Assembly (NCBI GenBank): GCA_037043455.1
Contig: JAWPHD010007179.1
Location: 62,001-126,000, forward strand
Source of the DNA: Cyrtodaria siliqua
Taxonomy: Eukaryota; Mollusca; Bivalvia; Adapedonta; Hiatellidae
Length of the DNA: 64,000 nt
Reading direction: 5' to 3'
How positions within the stretch are numbered: position 1 is the stretch's first letter; every line of letters starts with the position of its first letter. Shown here piece after piece: positions 19,232 through 31,220 of this stretch. Under the pieces are notes generated by a model, which was given only the letters and a program-made list of their open reading frames with translations, did no database searches and was not told the origin of the DNA. Both the position numbers and the translations under genes were made by a program.

Positions 19232-21862
19232 CCTTGTATTATCTGACACTAGTAAGGGTCAGATATATACATACAGTATATGTATAGACTTGTATTATCT
19301 GACAATAGTCGGGGTCAGATGTCTACATACAGTATATGTAGGGCTTGTATTATCTGACAACAGTCAGGGTCAGGTTTCTATATACAGTATACGTATTGAC
19401 TTGTATTATCTGACAATAGTCAGGATCAGGTTTCTAAATGAGGTATATGTAGGCTTGTAGTATCTGACAATATTCAGGGTCATGTTTCTATATACAGTAT
19501 ATGTATAGGCTTGTATTATCTGACAATAATCAGGGTCATATTTCTACATACAGTATAAATCGTATATACTCGAAAAAGTATGCTATACATATTACTTGTT
19601 GGGCTTGTATTATCTGACAAAAGTAAGGGTCAGATGTCTACATACCATATATGTATAGGCTTGTATTATCTGACAAAAGTCAAGTTTCTAAATGTGGTAT
19701 ATATAGCCTTGTATTATCTGACAATAGTCAGGGTCAGATGTCTACATACAGTATATGTATAGGCTTGTATTATCTGACAAAATTCGAGTTTCTAAATGAG
19801 GTATATATAGGCTTGGTTTATCTGAAAATTGTCAGGGGCAGATGTCTACATACCATATATGTATAGGCTTGTATTATCTGACAAAAGTCAAGTTTCTAAA
19901 TGTGGTATATATAGGCTTGTATTATCTGACAATAGTCAGGGTCAGATGTCTACATACAGTATATGTATAGGCTTGTATTATCTGACAAAATTCGAGTTTC
20001 TAAATGAGGTATATATAGGCTTGGATTATCTGAAAATTGTCAAGGGCAAATGTCTACATACAGTATATGTATAGGCTTGTATTATCTGACAAAAGTCGAG
20101 TTTCTATAGGCTTGTATTATCTGACATTACTCAGGGTCATATGTCTACATAGGCTTGTATTATCTGACAAATGTCGAGTTTCTAAATGAGGTATATATAG
20201 ACTTGTATTATATGACAATAGTCAAGTTCAGGTGTCTACATACAGTATATGTATATGCTTGTATCATGTGACAATAGTCAGGGTCATTTTTCTACATACA
20301 GTATATGTAGGGCTTGTATTATCTGACAACAGTCAGGGTCATTTTTCTACATACAATATATGTATAGGCTTGTATTATCTAACGATAGACAGGGTCATTT
20401 TTCTTCACAGAGTATATGTAGGGCTTGTATTATCTGACGATATTCAGGGTCATTTTTCTACATACAGTATATGTATAGGCTTGTATTATCTGACGATAGT
20501 CAGGGTCATTTTTCTACATACAGTATATGTAGGGCTTGTATTATCTGCCAATAGTCAGGGTCAGGTTTCTACATGAGGTATATGTGGGGCGTGTATTATC
20601 TGGCAATAGTCAGGGTCAGGTTTCTACATGAGGTATATGTGGGGCTTGTATTATCTGACAACATTCAGGGTCATGTTTCTACATACAGTATATGTAGGGC
20701 TTGTATTATCTGACGATAGTCAGGGTCATGTTTCTACATACAGTATATGTAGGGCTTGTATCATCTGACAACAGTCAGGGTCAGGGTCAGGTTTCTACAT
20801 ACAGTATATGTATAGGCTTGTATTATCTGGCAATTGTCAGGGTCATTTTTCTACATAAGTATATGTAGGGCTTGTATGATCTGACAATAGTCAGGGTCAT
20901 GTTTCTACATACAGTATATGTAGGGCTTGTATTATCTGACAATAGCAGGGTCAGGATTCTACATGAGGTATATGTAGGCTTTTATTATCTGACAATAGTC
21001 AGGGTCATGTTTCTATATACAGTATATGTATACTCTTGTATTATCTGACAATAGCAAGGGTCATGTTTCTACAAACAGAATACATCGCATGTACTCGAAA
21101 AGGTAAGCTATTACATGTAGGGTTTATATTATCTGACAATAGTCAGGGTCTGATTTCTACATACCGTATATGTACAGGCTTGTATTGTCTGACAAAAGTC
21201 GAGTTTCTAAATGAGGTATATATAGGCTTGTATTATCAGACAGTAGTCAGGGTCAGATGTCTACATACAATATATGTATAGGCTTGTATTATCTGACAAA
21301 AGTCGAGTTTTGTATTATTTGACAATAGGCTAGTATTATCTGACAAAAGTCAAGTTTTATTAAGGATCACCTTTATCAGTATTTATTTCTAAATGAGGTA
21401 TATATAGGCTTGTATTATCTGACAATAGTCAGGGTCATATGTCTACATACAGTATATGTATGGGCTTGTATTATCTGACAAAAGTCAAGTTTCTAAATGT
21501 GGTATATGTATAGGCTTGTATTATCAGACAATAGTCAAGATCAGGTGTCTACATACAGTATATGTATAGGCTTCTATTATCTGACAAAAGTCGAGTTTCT
21601 AAATGAGGTATATATAGGCTTGTATTATCTGACAACGGTCAGGATCATATGTCTACATACAGTATGTGTATAGGCTTGTATTATCTGACAAAAGTCAAGT
21701 TTTTAAATGTGGTATATATAGGCTTGTATTATCTGACGATAGTCAGGGTCAGGTTTCTACATACAGTAGATGTATAGGCTTGTATTATCTGACGATAGTC
21801 AGGGTCAGGTTTCTACATACAGTAGATGTATAGGCTTGTATTATCTGACAACAAATTTATTC
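19232..21862 (+). repeat. 48/56-bp satellite array, right part
   Basis: Continues the array interrupted by LINE-1. There are about 45-50 monomers, with mixed long (TACATACAGTATATGTAT) and short (TTTCTAAATGAGGTATATAT) types, and a variant with ATACTCGAAAA at about 19570 and 21095. Near 20230-20760 the TCATTTTTCTACATA variant is locally homogenised. Confidence 0.95.
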
Positions 21863-23310
21863 AACTGCAACACTGCGATGATATGCGCCCTCATCATCCC
21901 CAACAAGATTCGTTTAAATCCGGATAGGGTATCAGGAGAACTAGTCAGGACAAAGTTTGTGTATTATTAACGGACCATAACTCCGCCAAAAATCATTCGA
22001 CTGGATCAAGGCAAAGATATGCACAGCTAGACCTGGTAATGATCATCCCTTAACAGTTTCTTTGAAATCCAGCCAGGGATTCATGAGAACTAGTCCAGGC
22101 AAAGTCTGTGTATTACAGCCTTTAAAGGGCCATAACTCCACTAAATCATTCAACAGCAACAAAGTGATGATATGTACAACTAGGCTTGGTACTGATAATC
22201 CCTGCAAAGTTTCGCTGAAATCCGGCCAGAAGAAGGTCCTATCGTCTTCACAAAGACGAATACAGCATCTTTGAACTAAATCAAGGGCCATGACTCCGGT
22301 GTCACTAATCCGATTTGGATTTGGTTTCAAACTTGTCCAAGATTTTATTGATATTAACAGTCTGGTAAAGTCTTTATTTAAACAATATGTTATTCAAATA
22401 CTGAATCGGATTGGACAACAGGCAATGCCTATGTAAGACCTCTCCCAAAAATCTGGTAAAGTCTGGTAAAAGATCGGATGAAAAATGAAAGCCCTATCGT
22501 CTTAATGAGGATAAATAAAGCAATTTTTACAAAATGAAGGCTATAACTCTGGTGTTACTGGTTTGATCTGGCTGGTTTTATTTAAACTCTTCCGAGCTTT
22601 TATTGATATCAATACTGAAAAAGATAGGATGAAAAATGAAGGCCCTATTTGTTAACGAGGCCAAATTATAGTATATTTCAGAAAATCAAGGGCCATGACT
22701 CCGGTGTAAATAGGCCGATCTGGCTGGTCTTAGATCTTGTCCGAGCTTTCATTGATATCAACAATTGCGTACATTTTGAAAAAAGATCGGAAGAAAAATG
22801 AAAGACCTATCGTGTAAACGAGGTCAAATTATAGCATATTTCAGAAAAAACAAGGACAATAACTCCGGTGAACATGGTAAATGGTCCGATCTGGCTGGTT
22901 TTTTAACTTTTCTGAACTTTTATTGATATCAACAATCTGGTAAAGTTTGAAAAAGATCGGATGAAAAATGAAGGCCCTATCGCGTTAACGAGGCAAAATG
23001 TAGCAATGTTAACTAAATCAAGGGTCATAACTCCGGTGTTACTGGTCCAAACTGGTTGGTTTTCGAACTCGTCTTAGCCCTATCGCGTTAACGAGGCTAA
23101 ATTATAGCATATTTCCGAAAATCAAGAGCCATAACTCCGGTGTAACTAGCTGATTTTCAAACAAGTCCGAACTTTCATTGATATCAACAATGAGGTAAAG
23201 TTTGAAAAAGATCGAATAACAAATGAAGGCCCGATCGAGTTAACGAGGCAAAGGTTAACGGACGGACGACGGACGGACGGACGACGGACAACTCGCCCCA
23301 TAAGCTCTGC
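21863..23310. repeat. Degenerate 150-170 bp tandem repeat element
   Basis: GGCCATAACTCCGGTGT-type blocks, TTGATATCAACAAT, GAAAAAGATCGGATGAAAAA and GGCCCTATCGCGTTAACGAG recur in order about eight times, with irregular steps (149-255 bp) due to deletions. The right end is GACGGACGGACGACGGACA followed by CTCGCCCCATAAGCTC, as often seen at the ends of bivalve elements. No coding capacity. Confidence 0.8.
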
Positions 23311-23717
23311 AGACCTAACAATTAGAAGGGGCAGGCGGTATTGAAATTCTAAAATACACGAGTAACTGTAGACAATTAGAAGTAGTTAAAATCAAGTCGC
23401 ATGTGGTGAACCTAAGGGCAATGTTTGGATCCCAATGTAATCTGTATGTAGAACCAATGCAGAACAATTTAAATATTGAATCAGTAGCAGAAGCGAAGCA
23501 ATCGTTTTAAACAGCATTCAAGAAAAATGTAAATGTTGCGAAAAGTTTCTACTAACGGAACAAGCTAAGAGATCATTCTAAGTGGTGTTCCTTAATTTCA
23601 GATTCTGATTCTGAAGAAACCACTGCAACTAATAGTAAACGTGTGGAGAGAGTTAAACGAACAGGAGGCTGAGCATAAATAAATAAGTGCACATGATTCA
23701 AATGAAGAAATGTGTTA
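23311..23717 (+). other. Flank of the 78-bp array with a possible terminal exon
   Basis: At 23591-23601 CTTAATTTCAG resembles a splice acceptor. The next 71 bases read as an acidic then basic C-terminus (DSDSEETTATNSKRVERVKR...) ending at TGA (23670-23672). The latter part of this block recurs after the first array at 24026-24123. I do not recognise a gene. Confidence 0.35.
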
Positions 23718-24025
23718 TGCTGTAGAAGTGACTCGTGATGAAGAAGTGAGACAGGCTGTACATGTAGAAGTAACTCAGGATGTAGAAATCACCCAGGATA
23801 TAGAAGTGACTTGTAATGAAGAAGTGAGACAGGCTGTACATGTAGAAGTAACTCAGGATGTAGAAATCACCCAGGCTATAGAAGTGACTCGTGATGAAGA
23901 AGTGCGGCAGGATGTACATGTAGAAGTAACTCATTATGTAGAAATCACCCAGGCTATAGAAGTGACTTGTAATGAAGAAGTGAGGCAGGCAGTACATGTA
24001 GAAGTTACTCAGGATGTAGAAATCA
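23718..24025 (+). repeat. 78-bp minisatellite array 1, about 4 copies
   Basis: The unit begins GAAGTGACTCGTGATGAAGA and includes GTACATGTAGAAGTAACTCA. Length 78 bp keeps frame, giving EVTRDEEVRQAVHVEVTQDV plus EITQAI per unit on the plus strand, and an aromatic-rich open frame on the minus strand. It is followed by ACTGCAACTAATAGGAAACG, the same block as in the left flank. Confidence 0.9.
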
Positions 24026-24120
24026 CTGCAACTAATAGGAAACGTGTGGAGAGAGTTAAATGAACAGAAGGCTGAGCATAAATAAATAAGTGCACATGAT
24101 TCAAATGAAGAAATGTGTTA

Positions 24121-25344
24121 TGCTGTAGAAGTGACTCGTGATGAAGAAGTGAGACAGGCTGTACATGTAGAAGTAACTCAGGATGTAAAAATCACCCAGG
24201 ATATAGAAGTGACTTGTAATGAAGAAGTGAGGCAGGCTGTACATGTAGAAGTAACTCAGTATGTAGAAATCACTCAGGCTATAGAAGTGACTCGTGATGA
24301 AGAAGTGAAGCAGGCTGTACATGTAGAAGTAACTCAGTATGTAGAAATCACCCAGGCTATAGAAGTGACTTGTGATGAAAAAGTGAGGCAGGCTGTACAT
24401 GTAGAAGTAACTCAGTATGTAGAAATCACTCGGGCTATAGAAATGACTCGTGATGAAGAAGTGAGGCAGGCTGTACATGTAGAAGTTACTCAGTATGTAG
24501 AAATCACCCAGGCTATAGAAGTGACTTGTGATGAAGAAGTGAGGCAGGCTGTACTTGTAGAAGTAACTCAGGATGTAGAAATCACTCAGGCTATATAAGT
24601 GACTCGTGATGAAGAAGTGAGGCAGGCTGTACATGTAGAAGTATCTCAGTATGTAGAAATCACTCAGGATATAGAAGTGACTTGTGATGAAGAAATGAGG
24701 CAGGCTGTACATATAGAAGTAACTCAGCATGCAGAAATCACTCAGACTATAGAAGTGACTCGTGATGAAGAAGTGAGGCAGGCTGTACATGTAGAAGTAA
24801 CTCAGTATGTAGAAATCACTCAGGATATAGACGTGACTTGTGATGAAGAAGTGAGGCAGGCTGTACATGTAAAAGTAACTCAGGATGTAGAAATCACTCA
24901 GGAGATAGACGTGACTTGTGATGAAGAAGTGAGGCAGGCTGTACATGTAGAAGTAACTCAGTATGTAGAAATCACCCAGGCTATAGAAGTGACTCGTGAT
25001 GAAGAAGTGAGGCAGGCTGTACATGTAGAAGTAACTCAGGATGTAGAAATCACCCAGGCTATAGAAGTGACTCGTGATGAAGAAGTGAGGCAGGCTGTAC
25101 ATGTAGAAGTAACTCAGTATGTAGAAATCACCCAGGCTATAGAAGTGACTTGTGATGAAGAAGTGAGGCAGGCTGTACATGTAGAAGTAACTCATTATGT
25201 AGAAATCACTCAGGCTATAGAAGTGACTCATGATGAAGAAGTTAGGCAGGCTGTACATGTAGAAGTAATTCAGGATGTAGAAATCACCCAGGCTATAGAA
25301 GTGACTCGTGATGAAGAAGTGAGGCAGGCTGTACATGTAGAAAC
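24121..25344 (+). repeat. 78-bp minisatellite array 2, about 15.6 copies
   Basis: Same unit as array 1. The unit is four 18-bp subrepeats plus 6 bp, so the plus-strand reading is hexapeptides VEVTQD, VEITQA, IEVTRD, EEVRQA, then VH. Only one stop (TAA at 24596-24598) interrupts the plus frame between 24113 and 25393. The minus strand is open for 411 codons (25336-24101). With unit length divisible by three, long open frames arise without selection, so protein status is undecided. Confidence 0.92.
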
Positions 25345-25394
25345 GACTTCTTCTCAGAAACCGCTTGTCGGAGTTCAGCTAAATTTTATGTGAA

Positions 25395-26272
25395 GCATCC
25401 TTATATAAACCTCTCTCAAGTTTGTTCAAATGGTACAGTACACCTGGTGTCACAAATTCCACCGTCACGGGGCTTATCAGTTACAAAATATCTTTAAAAA
25501 AAGTTCTTCTCTGAAACTACAAGAACCAGAGGTTTACTATTTTGCATTTACCATCAGACTATAGTGCTCTACCAAGTTTGTTCAAATGGTGACCCTGGGG
25601 TTAGATTTAGCCCCGCCCCAGTGGTCACGTTTTACATCGACTTATATAGGAAACAATTAAAAACAATCTTCTCTTATAAACTACAAGAGCCTGAGGTTTA
25701 ATATTTTTTATTTACCATCAGCTTATGGTCCTCTACCAAGTTTGTTCAAATGGTGACCCTGGGGTCAAATTTGGCCCCGCCCCTGGAGTCACATGTTTTA
25801 CATAGAGTTTTAATGAGATAACTTCAAAATTCTTCTTCTCCAAAACTCCCAAGAAATAGAGCTTTTATATATTGCATGTAGAATTGCATTGAACATGGTT
25901 CTCTACCAAAAAGAGTATGATAATGGACCTTTGGAAACGGCCGAGCACGACACATACGAAATATTTCAGTCTCGGTTTGATTGAGACTGTTCATGAGCGG
26001 TAGTGAACTATGCTAGCTACCGCTCACGCCCTCTACCCCCGGGTTGAGCAGAACTCAATATTCATAAAATTAATAGTACAAAATTTAAACCATCCCGAAG
26101 ATGGCATGCATAAACAAAAGAAATTGAAAATGTACCACCGTTGTTTAAATGATGACCCTGTGGTCATATATGGCCTGGCCACATGGGTCACATGTTTTAC
26201 ATAGTTGATCCATGTCAAACCTTTGCACTCAGGTGATCGATTTGAGGCCCCTGGGCCTCTTGTTTCATCTTT
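25395..26272. repeat. Degenerate repeat element ending GGGCCTCTTGTTT
   Basis: CTCTACCAAGTTTGTTCAAA, ATGGTGACCCTGGGGTCA and TTCTTCTCTGAAACTACAAG-type blocks recur at about 170-bp steps. The element ends GATCGATTTGAGGCCCCTGG then GCCTCTTGTTTC. A related element is at 43000-43395. The hairpin repeat (about 25945-26010) has inserted in it. Confidence 0.75.
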
Positions 26273-26279
26273 GCAAAGA

Positions 26280-27470
26280 TTATTATGTTAGCGATTTAGG
26301 GCCATTTGGTGCTCTTCTTTTAATAAAAGTTCAAACTTATTTTGTTTGGTGCCAGCCTCACAAAGCATGGCAATAAACATCACATTTCAATCATTTTCCT
26401 TCCGGCATGTGACAAGACGCAGGCAGGCAGCACTTGCTCCAAAGATATACAATTTATGTCCGTGCATTTTTTGAATCCATATCATACATCATGGATAGGG
26501 TTTCAATCGTAATAAACCAAAATGATTGGTACACTTTTGCTTAGCAACCTACAGCTCTTAAGTTGGCATTTCTTCTAGTGGAAGACGAATAGACAAAGAC
26601 GAAGAACCAGTACTTGGATTTCGTATTCAACCCTCAGTCCACTTTGTCCAGGCATTGTCTCTATTGCCAACAACCAACACTTGTATAAACAGACATAATT
26701 TAACACTCTCACCCGATGCAGTGTCTGCTTCAGAGGATTTTTTGGTCAACATGTTTAACTTGATATTTGCGAATACATAATATGGATTTCAGTAAAGTGG
26801 AAGAGTTTTGAATATAGCTTGTAAAACATAGCTTTAAGCGGCCCTATTAGTCTCAAACGCTAAATTACATCAACATTTTCGTCAGATTTTAAAATAACTA
26901 TGGTTAATAAACGATCAAATATGTTTGTTACACCCCATATGATTCACTATATGCAACGTTAACATCTAGGTATCACCATTATTTCGAACACCGGCCATTG
27001 ACTGCCAGTTTTTGGTAATCATAAATGCATGTATATATAGATAATACATTTTTCGAGTGCATAAAGTAACTTTAAGAACCGTCAAGATGATTTTGGTTAA
27101 AGTATCCACGCTGTTGCTCCCTGTATCTGTTACATTTCTTACCCTAGTTCAGCTATATTATATTCAAGCATGGGTTTGCTTTAATGTAGCATTTTTAGGT
27201 GTACCATAAGTAATTTAGGTTCACATGAATCATTTGCAACCAAGAACCCAAATTATCATTGCCATTGCCATGAAATGTCCAATATCGTCAGCCCATTTTC
27301 GAACTAATTCAATGCAGTACAAATGTTCTAGATAACTGAGAGTATGTCTGGTTATTTTATTGTGACTCTTATTAGGTATGTATAGCAAGTCGTATAGGAA
27401 TGGTATGGTACCACATACATGGTAGAATAAGACCATCATTTCTCCTGTGTATTGTAAGAGGTGACTGAGT
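26280..27470. other. Unique AT-rich DNA, no gene seen
   Basis: No recognisable coding, RNA or repeat structure. Short open frames lack motifs. Confidence 0.6.
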
Positions 27471-27471
27471 G

Positions 27472-27992
27472 GAAATGGTCAGTCAGAATTGTAGTAACCC
27501 TGAAATGGGGTAGTAGATGGTCAGTCAGAATTGCAGTAACCCTGAAATGGGGAAGTAGATGGTCAGTCAGAATTGTAGTAAACCTGAAATGGGGTAGTAG
27601 ATGGTCAGTCAGAATTGCAGTAACCCTGAAATGGGGTAGTAGATGGTCAGTCAGAATTTCAGGAACCCTGAAATGGGGCAGTAGATGGTCAGTCAGAATT
27701 TCAGGAACCCTGAAATGGGGAAGTAGATGGTCAGTCAGAATTTCAGGAACCCTGAAATGGGGTAGTAGATGGTCAGTCAGAATTTCAGGAACCCTGAAAT
27801 GGGGTAGTAGATGGTCAGTCAGAATTTCAGGAACCCTGAAATGGGGTAGTAGATGGTCAGTCAGAATTGCAGTAACCCTGAAATAGGGCAGAAGATGGTC
27901 AGTCAGAATTGCAGTAACCCTGAAATGGGGCAGAAGATGATCAGTCAGAATTGCAGTAAACCCTGAAATAGGGCAGTAGGTTCGAGGTCCAT
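27472..27992. repeat. 42-bp minisatellite, about 12 copies
   Basis: GGTCAGTCAGAATT starts at 27477, 27519 and onward every 42 bp, followed by GCAGTAACCCTGAAATGGGG or TTCAGGAACCCTGAAATGGG. 42 bp is divisible by three, so both strands appear open (141 codons plus, about 180 of 203 minus). Central copies contain the perfect hairpin TTTCAGG-AAC-CCTGAAA. Confidence 0.93.
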
Positions 27993-28483
27993 TCAGCATG
28001 CAGTGTAAATGGAGAGTGTACCTGGAAAGTTCTTCCTTCTGTTGCAAAGTGACCTACTAGTATATGATTTATGTGTCGGTGCGCAGTAAAACATCATTTT
28101 AAAATATTTGATTTGATTTGTTTAATGGAAATTGCAAGTATATTTGATGACTACACGCCTAAGAAATTGCATTGTAAAGAATACTATATAGTGTGTACAA
28201 TACATGGGTGAAACGCTGCTTTCGGGATTGTTAAAAATCTGCTAAATTGGCTGTTTTCCGCACGTGCATTTTAGTTTACTAAAATAAATTAAAAATGCTA
28301 ATTTCAAAAATCGTAAACTTTGGTTGGTCATTTCCTTATAATGTCGAGACTGTTATCAATACTTTTTGCTGTTTTATTAACTTGAAACCCAAAAACAGTT
28401 GTTATGCGTATGGATTTGCCCCGACTTGTGGGGTTTGCACTTTTCCGTCCGTCCGTTCGTACGTATGTACGTCCCAAACATTT

Positions 28484-28740
28484 GTGTCGCGCGATCCTCC
28501 ATAACTATTTAACCCACGGTCGCGAAACTTTTGAGGAATGTTGACCAGCAAGTGAAGATGCGCACCTGGGTTTCCGTTTTCATTATGGAATAAGAACCAT
28601 AGAGTTATGGTCCTTGACTTAGTCAAGATAGGGGCTGAAAAACTTGTGTCGCGCCCTCCTCCATTACTATTTAACCCGTGGTCGCCAAACTTTACAGGAA
28701 TGTTGACCAGCAAGTGAAGATGCGCACCTAAGTCGAACGT
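28484..28740. repeat. About 162-bp tandem duplication
   Basis: GTGTCGCG, CTCCATAACTATTTAACCC and GGAATGTTGACCAGCAAGTG at 28484 onward recur at 28646 onward with few differences. The upstream GTCCGTCCGTTCGTACGTAT marks the edge of a repeat element. Confidence 0.75.
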
Positions 28741-28869
28741 GTTTATCAGTGTTTATGTTCATTATCGAAATGATATGGCATAGTGACCTAAGTGGGAGCA
28801 TGGGTGTCATATGGACACATTTCTAGTTTAATAAAGTTATACTATGTTTTAGCTCTACTGGCTTATATC

Positions 28870-29425
28870 ATGATCTGTTGTCAGTTGTCCGTCCGATAAC
28901 GTTTTGTTGTCATCACTCTAGCATCTTCATATTGCATCCAAACTTCACTAAGCTTGGTCAGGATGTTTATATCAATGAAAGCGCTTACACATTCGAAAAC
29001 CACGAATATCGGGTTATAAAAAGTTATGGCCCCTGATTTAACATAAAATGCTACATATAATTGTAGCGCCTTTAGTTTGCATCCAATCTTCAAGAAACTT
29101 TGCAAGAATATGTATAGTAATAAAAGCCTGGACAAGTTCGAAAACTATGAATATCTGTTTATAAACACCAGAGTTATGATCCCTGATTTAACGTAAAAAG
29201 GCTCAATTTCGTCTTGTTTTCGCTCAAGTGCATTCATTTTGCATCTTATCTTCACCAAAGTTGGTCAGAATGATTAGATCAATGAAACCTGGGACAAGAT
29301 AAAACAAACAACAAAAAATCAAGCAATATCAGATTATAACCCCCAGAGTTATAGCACTGATTTAGCAAAAAATACAGTTTGTTATCTTGTCATCACTCTG
29401 GCGCCCTCGTTTTGCATCCAATCTT
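28870..29425. repeat. Degenerate 145-173 bp tandem repeat
   Basis: TTGCATCC-type blocks followed by an AATCTTCACCAAACTTGGTC-like segment occur at 28932, 29077, 29239 and 29412. Between them lie GAAAACCACGAATAT and CCCTGATTTAAC. A related single unit is at 42110-42360. Confidence 0.7.
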
Positions 29426-29490
29426 CACCAAACTTATTTATCATTCCCTAATGGTTATCATTCCCTAAACGTGTTCAGTAGCAAACATGC

Positions 29491-29754
29491 CTACTGGTTT
29501 ACAAATCATTAAATGGTCAAATACCTGAACACATTAATCACCTATTAATAAATGCCTCAACACTTCGTGTGCGGACACTTCGATATAATACAAATGAGAA
29601 CGTGCATATTCCCAGATCACATACATCTTACAAAGATAATTATTTTTCCTTATGAGGTCCTAAAGAATGGAATTCTCTCCCCGTCGAAATTAGACGATCA
29701 TCATCTATTCACCAATTCAATCGCTTGCTAAAAGATCACCTCATGAAATTATAA
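29491..29754 (+). pseudogene. LINE ORF2 C-terminal fragment
   Basis: An 88-codon frame with one internal TGA resembles the C-terminal end of a CR1-like or related LINE ORF2: LLVYKSLNGQIPEHI, NVHIPRSHTSYKDNYFSL, then after the stop GPKEWNSLPVEIRRSSSIHQ and a basic tail, ending at TAA. It is in the opposite orientation to the two large LINEs and has no RT core upstream, so it is a dead 3' fragment. Confidence 0.75.
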
Positions 29755-29807
29755 AATTATAACTTTACTCTTGAAGTTCATATTGTCTGATGGAAGCTAA
29801 CTTTAAC

Positions 29808-30262
29808 ATCCTGCAAGAGTGTGTGATGTGAGATATACTCAATACTACAGAGTGTGATTTTCACAACATTAGCAGTAGTCTCCCATCTTTCACATCATGT
29901 GGGAGCGTGTTTGGTGAGATATGCTCAATACTATAATCGCAACTTTAGCAGTAGTATTCCACTATCTTTCACATTATGCAAGAGTGTGTGAAGTGAGATG
30001 TACTTAATACTATAGAGTGTGAGTTTCACAACATTAGTAGTAGTATTCCACTATCGTTCACATTCTGCAGGAGTGTGTGGAGTGAGATTAGCTCAATGCT
30101 ATATAATGCGATTTCCACAACAGAAGTAGTAGCTCTCCACCATCTTTCACGTTCCGCGGGAGTGTGTGATGTGACATATACTCAGTCTATAGAGTGTGAT
30201 TGCCACAACATTAGTAGCAGTATTTCATTAGCTCTCACATTATGTCATAGGGTGTGTTTTAC
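29808..30262. repeat. About 87-bp tandem repeat, 5 copies
   Basis: GAGTGTGTGATGTGAGAT-type blocks start near 29815, 29901, 29980, 30069 and 30158, each followed by CTCAATACTATAGAGTGTGA and CACAACATTAGTAGTAGTAT. Steps are 79-89 bp. Confidence 0.85.
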
Positions 30263-31014
30263 CCAGTAAAATCTTGAGAGTGATAAACTGGGGCCACTTA
30301 AACTGAATTCTCTTCCAAAACGATCAGGTTCTGATGAGGTTTTTTCCGACAAGTATCATTTACAATGCAATAGCTGACGTGTATACGTGCCATAATTTCC
30401 TTTTATAAATTTGTATATTATGCCATCATTATCTTAAAGTCATTAACAATAGTTTTAAGCCCCGTGTGGTTCCCGGGGGCCCCGTTTGGTCACGGGGCAA
30501 AGAATAGGGCCACTGCAGATCCCTCTAGAGGGGTAGGCAGAGGGGTAGAACCCCCCCCCCCCCCCACCCCCAAATTCATTTTCATTTTATCATTTTTTGT
30601 TCATGTTCATTAAAGGTCTTCATCATGATCCCTGCATTGTTTCAGGTACCATCTCGCTCACATCAAAAGAGCAGTGGCAGAAAAACAATAAACGTGTATT
30701 AATAATAATAATATAATAGTAATATATAAAAAATATTCTGGCCCTTGAATTGCTGAAAACAAATATTCTGGCTCTGACTTGAGGGAAAACAAATAAACAG
30801 TCCTCAAACTGTTGAAAAAAAAATCCAGCCTTCTCTCACATTCTTGGAAAAAATCTGGCTGAGTTCAATTGGAGGAAAAAAATAATCTGGCTCCCTCTTT
30901 AGACTATGATAAATGACGTAGATCTACTCAATCAGCCAATGGATTCAACATGGAAATGTGTAAGCACAACTTCTGCTCAGAAGTTTATCGAAATCTCCAG
31001 TTGAAATGCATTTA
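30263..31014. repeat. Low-complexity stretch with TTCTGGC repeats
   Basis: Holds a C run at about 30550-30575 (17 C then ACCCCC) and, at 30735-30895, about four degenerate 38-40 bp units of the form TTCTGGCCCT...AATTG..GAAAAAAA. Similar TTCTGGCT units occur at 39985-40100. No gene. Confidence 0.6.
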
Positions 31015-31220
31015 GAAGACAGTGATAGTAATCATGGTTGTAATAAATGTGATGTATGTGATAAATGTGGTAGACACTGGCAAAGGTGGTAGTAAATGTG
31101 TTGTATAAAGTGTTATAAAGTGGTCATGGTAGTAATTTGGTATACATTGGTCATGGTAGTAATGAATGTGATATTCATATAAAGTCATGGTTATACTCAA
31201 TGTGGTACACGTAAGACAGT
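31015..31220. repeat. 31-bp minisatellite, left locus
   Basis: Degenerate copies of GTGGTCATGGTAGTAATAAA plus TGTGATATACA. A last partial copy (GGTCATGGTAGTA) directly abuts the LINE-2 tail at about 31511. Cleaner copies lie at 37700-38035. Confidence 0.75.

Noticed and set aside
27472..27992. Regular repeats considered as a CRISPR array
   Set aside because: There are no unique spacers between repeats and the genome is eukaryotic. Ordinary minisatellite. The same holds for the 78-bp and 71-bp arrays.
27436..28047. 203-codon minus-strand frame rich in HLLPHFRV
   Set aside because: Direct consequence of a 42-bp repeat whose length is divisible by three. The opposite strand is open too.
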